Positions 45,901-57,544 of a stretch of 64,000 nucleotides of DNA are shown piece by piece. Position numbers and translations under genes: made by a program. Below the pieces are notes generated by a model, which saw only the letters and a list, made by a program, of their open reading frames with translations, was not told the DNA's origin and made no database searches. Source of the DNA: Shewanella vesiculosa (GTDB lineage Bacteria; Pseudomonadota; Gammaproteobacteria; Enterobacterales; Shewanellaceae); the NCBI RefSeq assembly GCF_021560015.1, contig NZ_CP073588.1, positions 2,976,001 to 3,040,000 on the forward strand, in the 5' to 3' direction. Numbering within the stretch: position 1 is the first letter of the stretch; the number at the start of each line of letters is the position of its first letter.

Positions 45901-48900
45901 GACGAAGTCATTTCGGTGGCCGAAGACAGCAGCGCCACCATCGGCAGCGTCTTAACTGGCACCAGCTCGGTGGACGGCGACGTCACGGCAAAAAGCTTTA
46001 GCATTGATGGCGTGACCGGCCCCTTGACCTTAGGCCAAGCGGTCACCATTGCCGGCGTCGGCAGCTTCACCTTGAGCGCTGACGGCAGCTACAGCTTCAC
46101 CCCGATAGCCAACTACAACGGCCCTGTGCCGGTGATCACTTATGTGTTAACCGACGGTTCGAGCACCGACACGTCGACCTTGACCATCACCGTCACCCCA
46201 GAAAACGACAATTTCACTGATGCCGACGAAGTCATTTCGGTGGCCGAAGACAGCAGCGCCACCATCGGCAGCGTCTTAACTGGCACCAGCTCGGTGGACG
46301 GCGACGTCACGGTGCAAAGCTTTAGCATTGATGGCGTGACCGGCCCCTTGACCTTAGGCCAAGCGGTCACCATTGCCGGCGTCGGCAGCTTCACCTTGAG
46401 CGCTGACGGCAGCTACAGCTTCACCCCGATAGCCAACTACAACGGCCCTGTGCCGGTGATCTTATGTGTTAACCGACGGCTCGAGCACCGACACGTCGAC
46501 CTTGACCATCACCGTCACCCCAGAAAACGACAATTTCACTGATGCCGACGAAGTCATTTCGGTGGCCGAAGACAGCAGCGCCACCATCGGCAGCGTCTTA
46601 ACTGGCACCAGCTCGGTGGACGGCGACGTCACGGTGCAAAGCTTTAGCATTGATGGCGTGACCGGCCCCTTGACCTTAGGCCAAGCGGTCACCATTGCCG
46701 GCGTCGGCAGCTTCACCTTGAGCGCTGACGGCAGCTACAGCTTCACCCCGATAGCCAACTACAACGGCCCTGTGCCGGTGATCACTTATGTGTTAACCGA
46801 CGGCTCGAGCACCGACACGTCGACCTTGACCATCACCGTCACCCCAGAAAACGACAATTTCACTGATGCCGACGAAGTCATTTCGGTGGCCGAAGACAGC
46901 AGCGCCACCATCGGCAGCGTCTTAACTGGCACCAGCTCGGTGGACGGCGACGTCACGGTGCAAAGCTTTAGCATTGATGGCGTGACCGGCCCCTTGACCT
47001 TAGGCCAAGCGGTCACCATTGCCGGCGTCGGCAGCTTCACCTTGAGCGCTGACGGCAGCTACAGCTTCACCCCGATAGCCAACTACAACGGCCCTGTGCC
47101 GGTGATCACTTATGTGTTAACCGACGGCTCGAGCACCGACACGTCGACCTTGACCATCACCGTCACCCCAGAAAACGACAATTTCACTGATGCCGACGAA
47201 GTCATTTCGGTGGCCGAAGACAGCAGCGCCACCATCGGCAGCGTCTTAACTGGCACCAGCTCGGTGGACGGCGACGTCACGGTGCAAAGCTTTAGCATTG
47301 ATGGCGTGACCGGCCCCTTGACCTTAGGCCAAGCGGTCACCATTGCCGGCGTCGGCAGCTTCACCTTGAGCGCTGACGGCAGCTACAGCTTCACCCCGAT
47401 AGCCAACTACAACGGCCCTGTGCCGGTGATCACTTATGTGTTAACCGACGGCTCGAGCACCGACACGTCGACCTTGACCATCACCGTCACCCCAGAAAAC
47501 GACAATTTCACTGATGCCGACGAAGTCATTTCGGTGGCCGAAGACAGCAGCGCCACCACCGGCAGCGTCTTAACTGGCACCAGCTCGGTGGACGGCGACG
47601 TCACGGTGCAAAGCTTTAGCATTGATGGCGTGACCGGCCCCTTGACCTTAGGCCAAGCGGTCACCATTGCCGGCGTCGGCAGCTTCACCTTGAGCGCTGA
47701 CGGCAGCTACAGCTTCACCCCGATAGCCAACTACAACGGCCCTGTGCCGGTGATCACTTATGTGTTAACCGACGGCTCGAGCACCGACACGTCGACCTTG
47801 ACCATCACCGTCACCCCAGAAAACGACAATTTCACTGATGCCGACGAAGTCATTTCGGTGGCCGAAGACAGCAGCGCCACCATCGGCAGCGTCTTAACTG
47901 GCACCAGCTCGGTGGACGGCGACGTCACGGTGCAAAGCTTTAGCATTGATGGCGTGACCGGCCCTTGACCTTAGGCCAAGCGGTCACCATTGCCGGCGTC
48001 GGCAGCTTCACCTTGAGCGCTGACGGCAGCTACAGCTTCACCCCGATAGCCAACTACAACGGCCCTGTGCCGGTGATCACTTATGTGTTAACCGACGGCT
48101 CGAGCACCGACACGTCGACCTTGACCATCACCGTCACCCCAGAAAACGACAATTTCACTGATGCCGACGAAGTCATTTCGGTGGCCGAAGACAGCAGCGC
48201 CACCACCGGCAGCGTCTTAACTGGCACCAGCTCGGTGGACGGCGACGTCACGGTGCAAAGCTTTAGCATTGATGGCGTGACCGGCCCCTTGACCTTAGGC
48301 CAAGCGGTCACCATTGCCGGCGTCGGCAGCTTCACCTTGAGCGCTGACGGCAGCTACAGCTTCACCCCGATAGCCAACTACAACGGCCCTGTGCCGGTGA
48401 TCACTTATGTGTTAACCGACGGCTCGAGCACCGACACGTCGACCTTGACCATCACCGTCACCCCAGAAAACGACAATTTCACTGATGCCGACGAAGTCAT
48501 TTCGGTGGCCGAAGACAGCAGCGCCGCCACCATCGGCGTCTTAACTGGCACCAGCTCGGTGGACGGCGACGTCACGGTGCAAAGCTTTAGCATTGATGGC
48601 GTGACCGGCCCCTTGACCTTAGGCCAAGCGGTCACCATTGCCGGCGTCGGCAGCTTCACCTTGAGCGCTGACGGCAGCTACAGCTTCACCCCGATAGCCA
48701 ACTACAACGGCCCTGTGCCGGTGATCACTTATGTGTTAACCGACGGCTCGAGCACCGACACGTCGACCTTGACCATCACCGTCACCCCAGAAAACGACAA
48801 TTTCACTGATGCCGACGAAGTCATTTCGGTGGCCGAAGACAGCAGCGCCACCACCGGCAGCGTCTTAACTGGCACCAGCTCGGTGGACGGCGACGTCACG

Positions 48901-51900
48901 GTGCAAAGCTTTAGCATTGATGGCGTGACCGGCCCCTTGACCTAGGCCAAGCGGTCACCATTGCCGGCGTCGGCAGCTTCACCTTGAGCGCTGACGGCAG
49001 CTACAGCTTCACCCCGATAGCCAACTACAACGGCCCTGTGCCGGTGATCACTTATGTGTTAACCGACGGCTCGAGCACCGACACGTCGACCTTGACCATC
49101 ACCGTCACCCCAGAAAACGACAATTTCACTGATGCCGACGAAGTCATTTCGGTGGCCGAAGACAGCAGCGCCACCATCGGCAGCGTCTTAACTGGCACCA
49201 GCTCGGTGGACGGCGACGTCACGGTGCAAAGCTTTAGCATTGATGGCGTGACCGGCCCCTTGACCTTAGGCCAAGCGGTCACCATTGCCGGCGTCGGCAG
49301 CTTCACCTTGAGCGCTGACGGCAGCTACAGCTTCACCCCGATAGCCAACTACAACGGTCCTGTGCCGGTGATCACTTATGTGTTAACCGACGGTTCGAGC
49401 ACCGACACGTCGACCTTGACCATCACCGTCACCCCAGAAAACGACAATTTCACTGATGCCGACGAAGTCATTTCGGTGGCCGAAGACAGCAGCGCCACCA
49501 CCGGCAGCGTCTTAACTGGCACCAGCTCGGTGGACGGCGACGTCACGGTGCAAAGCTTTAGCATTGATGGCGTGACCGGCCCCTTGACTTAGGCCAAGCG
49601 GTCACCATTGCCGGCGTCGGCAGCTTCACCTTGAGCGCTGACGGCAGCTACAGCTTCACCCCGATAGCCAACTACAACGGCCCTGTGCCGGTGATCACTT
49701 ATGTGTTAACCGACGGTTCGAGCACCGACACGTCGACCTTGACCATCACCGTCACCCCAGAAAACGACAATTTCACTGATGCCGACGAAGTCATTTCGGT
49801 GGCCGAAGACAGCAGCGCCACCACCGGCAGCGTCTTAACTGGCACCAGCTCGGTGGACGGCGACGTCACGGTGCAAAGCTTTAGCATTGATGGCGTGACC
49901 GGCCCCTTGACCTTAGGCCAAGCGGTCACCATTGCCGGCGTCGGCAGCTTCACCTTGAGCGCTGACGGCAGCTACAGCTTCACCCCGATAGCCAACTACA
50001 ACGGCCCTGTGCCGGTGATCACTTATGTGTTAACCGACGGCTCGAGCACCGACACGTCGACCTTGACCATCACCGTCACCCCAGAAAACGACAATTTCAC
50101 TGATGCCGACGAAGTCATTTCGGTGGCCGAAGACAGCAGCGCCACCACCGGCAGCGTCTTAACTGGCACCAGCTCGGTGGACGGCGACGTCACGGTGCAA
50201 AGCTTTAGCATTGATGGCGTGACCGGCCCCTTGACCTTAGGCCAAGCGGTCACCATTGCCGGCGTCGGCAGCTTCACCTTGAGCGCTGACGGCAGCTACA
50301 GCTTCACCCCGATAGCCAACTACAACGGCCCTGTGCCGGTGATCACTTATGTGTTAACCGACGGCTCGAGCACCGACACGTCGACCTTGACCATCATCGT
50401 CACCCCAGAAAACGACAATTTCACTGATGCCGACGAAGTCATTTCGGTGGCCGAAGACAGCAGCGCCACCATCGGCAGCGTCTTAACTGGCACCAGCTCG
50501 GTGGACGGCGACGTCACGGTGCAAAGCTTTAGCATTGATGGCGTGACCGGCCCCTTGACCTTAGGCCAAGCGGTCACCATTGCCGGCGTCGGCAGCTTCA
50601 CCTTGAGCGCTGACGGCAGCTACAGCTTCACCCCGATAGCCAACTACAACGGCCCTGTGCCGGTGATCACTTATGTGTTAACCGACGGCTCGAGCACCGA
50701 CACGTCGACCTTGACCATCACCGTCACCCCAGAAAACGACAATTTCACTGATGCCGACGAAGTCATTTCGGTGGCCGAAGACAGCAGCGCCACCATCGGC
50801 AGCGTCTTAACTGGCACCAGCTCGGTGGACGGCGACGTCACGGTGCAAAGCTTTAGCATTGATGGCGTGACCGGCCCCTTGACCTTAGGCCAAGCGGTCA
50901 CCATTGCCGGCGTCGGCAGCTTCACCTTGAGCGCTGACGGCAGCTACAGCTTCACCCCGATAGCCAACTACAACGGCCCTGTGCCGGTGATCACTTATGT
51001 GTTAACCGACGGCTCGAGCACCGACACGTCGACCTTGACCATCACCGTCACCCCAGAAAACGACAATTTCACTGATGCCGACGAAGTCATTTCGGTGGCC
51101 GAAGACAGCAGCGCCACCATCGGCAGCGTCTTAACTGGCACCAGCTCGGTGGACGGCGACGTCACGGTGCAAGCTTTAGCATTGATGGCGTGACCGGCCC
51201 CTTGACCTTAGGCCAAGCGGTCACCATTGCCGGCGTCGGCAGCTTCACCTTGAGCGCTGACGGCAGCTACAGCTTCACCCCGATAGCCAACTACAACGGC
51301 CCTGTGCCGGTGATCACTTATGTGTTAACCGACGGTTCGAGCACCGACACGTCGACCTTGACCATCACCGTCACCCCAGAAAACGACAATTTCACTGATG
51401 CCGACGAAGTCATTTCGGTGGCCGAAGACAGCAGCGCCACCACCGGCAGCGTCTTAACTGGCACCAGCTCGGTGGACGGCGACGTCACGGTGCAAAGCTT
51501 TAGCATTGATGGCGTGACCGGCCCCTTGACCTTAGGCCAAGCGGTCACCATTGCCGGCGTCGGCAGCTTCACCTTGAGCGCTGACGGCAGCTACAGCTTT
51601 CACCCCGATAGCCAACTACAACGGCCCTGTGCCGGTGATCACTTATGTGTTAACCGACGGTTCGAGCACCGACACGTCGACCTTGACCATCACCGTCACC
51701 CCAGAAAACGACAATTTCACTGATGCCGACGAAGTCATTTCGGTGGCCGAAGACAGCAGCGCCACCACCGGCAGCGTCTTAACTGGCACCAGCTCGGTGG
51801 ACGGCGACGTCACGGTGCAAAGCTTTAGCATTGATGGCGTGACCGGCCCTTGACCTTAGGCCAAGCGGTCACCATTGCCGGCGTCGGCAGCTTCACCTTG

Positions 51901-54900
51901 AGCGCTGACGGCAGCTACAGCTTCACCCCGATAGCCAACTACAACGGCCCTGTGCCGGTGATCACTTATGTGTTAACCGACGGCTCGAGCACCGACACGT
52001 CGACCTTGACCATCACCGTCACCCCAGAAAACGACAATTTCACTGATGCCGACGAAGTCATTTCGGTGGCCGAAGACAGCAGCGCCACCATCGGCAGCGT
52101 CTTAACTGGCACCAGCTCGGTGGACGGCGACGTCACGGTGCAAAGCTTTAGCATTGATGCGTGACCGGCCCCTTGACCTTAGGCCAAGCGGTCACCATTG
52201 CCGGCGTCGGCAGCTTCACCTTGAGCGCTGACGGCAGCTACAGCTTCACCCCGATAGCCAACTACAACGGCCCTGTGCCGGTGATCACTTATGTGTTAAC
52301 CGACGGCTCGAGCACCGACACGTCGACCTTGACCATCACCGTCACCCCAGAAAACGACAATTTCACTGATGCCGACGAAGTCATTTCGGTGGCCGAAGAC
52401 AGCAGCGCCACCCATCGGCAGCGTCTTAACTGGCACCAGCTCGGTGGACGGCGACGTCACGGTGCAAAGCTTTAGCATTGATGGCGTGACCGGCCCCTTG
52501 ACCTTAGGCCAAGCGGTCACCATTGCCGGCGTCGGCAGCTTCACCTTGAGCGCTGACGGCAGCTACAGCTTCACCCCGATAGCCAACTACAACGGCCCTG
52601 TGCCGGTGATCACTTATGTGTTAACCGACGGCTCGAGCACCGACACGTCGACCTTGACCATCACCGTCACCCCAGAAAACGACAATTTCACTGATGCCGA
52701 CGAAGTCATTTCGGTGGCCGAAGACAGCAGCGCCACCACCGGCAGCGTCTTAACTGGCACCAGCTCGGTGGACGGCGACGTCACGGTGCAAAGCTTTAGC
52801 ATTGATGGCGTGACCGGCCCCTTGACCTTAGGCCAAGCGGTCACCATTGCCGGCGTCGGCAGCTTCACCTTGAGCGCTGACGGCAGCTACAGCTTCACCC
52901 CGATAGCCAACTACAACGGCCCTGTGCCGGTGATCACTTATGTGTTAACCGACGGCTCGAGCACCGACACGTCGACCTTGACCATCACCGTCACCCCAGC
53001 CGATGACGCGCCTGAAATTACTTCTCTAACAAGTGTTGCTGTTTCAGAAGAAGGTTTAACCAGTGGTCTAGCTGATAATCAAGGTAATACAGATACGACT
53101 AATGCTGTTATTGCTTCAGGAATAATTAATATCCTAGATGAGGACGGCGATCAGTTAACTGTGTCACTTTCTGGACCAAGCGGATTAACATCTGGTGGAG
53201 AAGCAATCTCATGGATTTGGGATGCTAGTTCACAAACATTGACTGGATATACTGGCACTTTAGATTCAAGTTCTTATTCTGCTGTGATGACGATTACTTT
53301 GACAGCACCTGCTGGCGGTTCATCAGGAGATTGGCAATACAACGTTACCTTGTTAGGTGCCTTGGATCACCCGATTACAACAGAAGAAGATGTTTTAGCA
53401 CTTAATATTGGAGTGCAAGTTGATGATGGCACTACAATTATTAATGGTAATTTCACTGTAACGGTAGAAGATGATGCGCCTGAGGTTGATATTTCTACTC
53501 TAAGTGAAATTAATGCAATAGGTAATTATAGCGGTCTATTAACCACCTCTGGTGCAGATACCGACTATAGCTCAGACCTAACGGCTAATATAACAGGATG
53601 GAACGGCAGCAGTGTCACTTTTGCAGATTCTGGGATTACAGCCGGTGGATTAACTTTGTATTACTTTATTGACCCAAGTAATCCAGGCCAATTAATCGCT
53701 TACACAGATACTAGTGGTAGTGCATCGGCTTATGATGCAAGTAATCCTGACCAAGCTTTAGTGTTCACTTTAATCACTGATCCTAATAGTGATAGCTATG
53801 CATTTAACCTTTTACAAACTATCGATAACCTTGAAAGCTTTACTATTGCTACATTAGGTGGTGTAGGAGGCAATACCCCCGCAGTTTACGCCTCTTATAA
53901 TGCCAATGGTGGTTCTGTTTTAAACAATGATATTAATGATGTGCCTGCAGGCAATGAATTGGCATTTACCTTAACGTCTACTACAAATGGATCCGCTGCG
54001 ACTGTTAATGGGAATAATAATGGCTTTGGTGTCGATAATGCGTTCGTAAATCAGAATGAAGTGCTCAAGGTTGATTATGCGCAATCAGTTGCGACTGCAA
54101 AGATTGATTTCACTGGTGCTACCCTGATTCATTACCAAGCTTTTGATAGTAACGGCGTATTATTAGGCGAAGGTGATATTACTAGCGGACAGGAAATTAG
54201 TAACTTAGGTGAAATTAGCTATATTCAACTCACTACATCAAGTTCAGTTAATCATGACAACTTCCAATTTACTGGGACTTCAGCTGCGGTTATTACTAGC
54301 TCGACTGAAGCGGTGTCACTTGAATTTGATGTTACTGTTATTGACAGCGATGGCGATACCGATACTGGTGTAATTAACATTGATTTAGCGGCTCCTGGAA
54401 ATGCTGTTCCAACAGCATTAACAACCAACATCATTTCACATTTAAGTGAAACCGACCTGTATAACGATGGCACCGAGACTGATACCCAAGCTATGCGCTT
54501 CGCAGCAGGAGGAGAGTCAATTACCTCATTCCAATTTGGAGACACGAGCAACATCAGTGTCAGTGGCATCAATGCTAATATCTCATGGGCTATGAATGCA
54601 CAAGGCGAGCTAATTGGCACCGTATATGGCCGAGAAGCAATTAAACTGAGTCTAGATTGGCAGCAAATAGCTTCTGGTGAAGAAGGCAACGTTATAGTAA
54701 AAGCAGAATTACTCAGCAATTTACCTAACAGTGTGGTGAGTAGCGATATTGTTGTTAATGGTATTAAAGTAGTTGCAATCGATGTTGCAGGTCATACAGC
54801 TGACTCATCGGTAACAGTAAATATTGAAGATCATAACTATGCACCAGAGTTTATTTCTGATGTCGATACGACAACTGATGGCAGTATTATCAATGATGAC

Positions 54901-57462
54901 ATTTATGACTTTGGTTTCGTTAATCAAGGGACAACCGCTGGTTCAGAGGTGGGTACTGTAAATGCGGTAGATCTTAATGCTACAGATACCATCAGTTATA
55001 GCTTTGAAGATGGTAGCTTGATTAATGGGGTATTTAGCATCAATGCCACAACTGGTGTCATTACCCTTAACCAAGATATTGGTGATGCTAATGTGGGTAC
55101 TTTCAACTTCAACGTAATAGTTACTGACATAGCAGGGCTTAGCGATATTGCCGCTGTGACAGTTAATCTTAACAACGTTAATGCTAACGATGACCTTCCT
55201 GGATCATCATATTCAGTCACCACAGGTTCTAATACCGCTTGGACTATTCCACAGTCTAATGGCGAGAATCTAATGACGATATCCGCTCGTAATGCTGATG
55301 GCTCAATGGGTGTAATAAACATTGAATCAGGATCCAATAAGCTCGGAGTTGCAGGCTCGCCACGCACCTCTGACCAAGTTGCAGGGCAAATAGAATACAA
55401 CTCAACTACAGGCACCTCAGAGTCGGTTGTCATTGATTTTAATGGCTTAGTAAATAAAGCAGAATTCAGTGTTTCTAACCTGTTTTCGGATGAAAATAAT
55501 GGCGAACAAGGAATTTGGAAGGCTTATTATAATGGCCAACTAGTCGCAAGCGACACATTCAAGACGGACGCTGGCAATCTGGGTACTTTCAATATTGACA
55601 CCGGTAATATTGTCTTTGACCAATTAGTGTTTGAAGCAACACAGACAATTAATGAAGCAACGAATGGTAGTGTCTTAAGTGACTCATCAGATTACTTCTT
55701 AACCGGCATTACCGCATCTGGTCCAGCTATTATGGGCACTTATATGGTCTCTGAAGATGGCGTGCTATCTATTACAGATGCTAGTCTAGGCCTATTGAAC
55801 AATGACTCTGATGTCCCAAATGATACATTTACGCTAACTGGGGTAAATGGTGCAACAGTTACAGATGGCCAGATTATTTTGCTAGACAGTGGCGCACTAC
55901 TGACCATACACAGTGATGGTACCTATTCTTACGATACCAATAACGCATTTGAATCACTAAATGCTGGCGAGCTATCAACTGATACCTTTACCTATACTAT
56001 AACTGATCAAGGTGGTGCTACAGATACAGCAACTGTGACCATAAATATCGTGGGAGAAGCTGATCCTAGCTCAACTTATGTGAGTTATACCGGAAATCCC
56101 AACGATGACACGATTCAAGGAACAAATGATAACGATGTTATCGTTAGCGATCAGCAGTCGATAAAAATAGTTGATGGTCAATCTTACAACATTGCCTTCA
56201 TTGTCGATACTTCTGGAAGCGTAGGTCGTACTCAGCTCGATACCATGAAAGCTCAGTTAACCTCAGTGTTTAACACGCTAAAAGCAAGCATAGGTGGTAC
56301 GCATTCCGGCGAAGTGAATATTCTGTTAGTGGATTTTGATACTGGTCTTCAAGCTTCAGTTCCAGTCAACTTAGCTGACACCAATGCTCTTACGTTATTA
56401 GCCGCAGCACTCAATGCCATGACTTCTGGTGGTAATACAAATTACGCGGCAGGCTTTAATGCTGCTACAAGCTGGTTCAACAGTTTAAGTGGTGGTGAAA
56501 ACTTAACCTACTTTATTACCGATGGTTATCCTAATACCAATTCAAGTAGCGCTCCTGCAGCTTTTGCTAATTTGAATGCCATTTCAGATATCGAAGCAAT
56601 CGGGATCGGCAACGGTATTAATTATAATACTCTACGATATTATGATTCTGACGGCACTCCAGTAACTGGTGTTAATGCCAACAACCTTGCCTCTGTTATT
56701 TTGGGTACTGAAACACAGTTACTTCAAGGTGCTGATAATGTTGATGGTGCTGCTGGTAATGACATAATCTTTGGTGACTTGGCCCAGTTTGCTGGTATAA
56801 CGGAACAAGGCTATCTCGCTTTACAAAGCTATGTTGCTGATAAAACAGGCCAAAACATTGCCGATGTTGATGTAAGAGCAGTACATGATTACATTAGTGG
56901 GCACGTAAATGAATTTAATATCAGCAATCAATATGACGGTAACGATATTTTAAATGGCGCAGCGGGTAACGACATCATTTTCGGCCAAGGCGGTAACGAT
57001 GTTATCTACGGTGGCGAAGGTAATGACGTACTTATCGGTGGTTTAGGCGATGACACACTCATAGGTGGATTAGGTAACGATACCTTCGTATGGTCTAAGG
57101 GCGATACTGGTACAGATACGATTAAAGACTTCGAAGTTAACAATGACTCTCTTCATATCAGTGATTTATTACAAAATGAACAGAACGGTAACTTAGAATC
57201 CTATCTTGAATTCTCGTTCAGTAATGGCAGTACGACAATTTCCATAGATGCCGACCTTAATGGCATTGTTGACCAGTTGATTGTGCTCGATGGTGTAGAC
57301 CTATCGCAGGAATACGGTAGCAATGATGAAGGCGTGATTATTAATGGTTTACTTAATGATGGCGCACTTATTGTTGACACTGCAACAGCCAACCCAGCAC
57401 CGTCGCCAGGAACCACTCATGCTGATCTATTTGATCAACATAATGGAAATATTATTCCTTAA
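42910..57462 (+). CDS. bpfA: Giant BpfA/LapA-type RTX biofilm adhesin, interrupted by nine small indels in its repeat array
   Basis: Corrected for indels, this is one protein of about 4852 residues. Residues 1-110 are a LapA-type retention module, with the LapG-type cleavage motif TAAG at 103-106. Then come four about-101-residue cadherin/VCBS-like repeats (about 155-557), twenty-six 108-residue repeats (558-3365), unique Ig/cadherin-like segments, a vWA domain with DTSGS (about 4435), RTX nonapeptides ([20 protein letters not shown], about 4690) and a type I secretion C-terminal signal. Such adhesins stay plugged in the outer membrane until LapG cuts them. As read, frame breaks lie at about 46460, 47962, 48942, 49590, 51172, 51599, 51848, 52160 and 52412. 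Gene order with hemY upstream and the transporter downstream matches Shewanella bpfA. Confidence 0.93.
43372..44580 (+). repeat. Four tandem 303-bp cadherin/VCBS-like repeats in the adhesin gene
   Basis: Units begin at about 43372 (diverged) and at 43672, 43975 and 44278, each 303 bases (101 codons). Shared residues include [22 protein letters not shown] and [13 protein letters not shown]. Units two and three are nearly identical at DNA level. They form the stalk just after the retention module and differ in sequence and length from the 324-bp repeats. Confidence 0.9.
44581..52998 (+). repeat. Twenty-six tandem, nearly identical 324-bp repeats in the adhesin gene
   Basis: Unit starts (GAAAACGACAATTTC) fall at 44581, 44905, 45229, 45553, 45877, 46201, 46523, 46847, 47171, 47495, 47819, 48142, 48466, 48790, 49113, 49437, 49760, 50084, 50408, 50732, 51056, 51379, 51704, 52027, 52350 and 52675. 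Spacing is 324 except where indels occur. Each codes for 108 residues ([18 protein letters not shown] ... [10 protein letters not shown]). Substitutions are few: Thr/Ile in SSAT[T/I]G, Ala/Ser before GVGSF, Asp/Asn in the first units. Unit 13 has GCC gained and AGC lost nearby, keeping frame. One unit hand-counted is about 60 per cent GC, far above its surroundings. Confidence 0.97.
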
Positions 57463-57478
57463 GAACAACACATTGACT

Positions 57479-57502
57479 GCGCCACATAGTATTATGTGGC
57501 GC
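57479..57502 (+). terminator. Strong hairpin between adhesin and transporter genes
   Basis: A perfect 10-base stem GCGCCACATA/TATGTGGCGC with a four-base loop lies 16 bases after the adhesin stop and about 43 bases before the transporter start. What follows (ATATTTGATAATT) is AT-rich but not a clean T-run. It could be a partial terminator or an RNA-stabilising 3' stem that lets the adhesin and its secretion genes be expressed at different levels. Confidence 0.6.
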
Positions 57503-57544
57503 ATATTTGATAATTCTAACAACAATATTAAGGATAATGATTAG

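Noticed and set aside
46466..52475. Several separate plus-strand ORFs of 74-520 codons in the adhesin region
   Set aside because: They are pieces of one reading frame split by small indels; each starts mid-repeat at an internal codon, and the frame returns to the original one after the ninth indel.
44529..52868. A ladder of 84-residue minus-strand ORFs, one per 324-bp unit ([15 protein letters not shown]...)
   Set aside because: They are the antisense shadow of the same repeated coding sequence, spaced exactly by the unit length, with no ribosome-binding site of their own and no reason to be genes.
44581..52998. Regular repeats considered as a CRISPR array
   Set aside because: Units are 324 bases, contiguous without spacers, and code for protein.
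42910..57462. The adhesin gene as a dead pseudogene
   Set aside because: All frame breaks are in the repeat array, unique ends are intact and motif-complete, the sum of indels restores frame, and the dedicated exporter and protease genes are intact.
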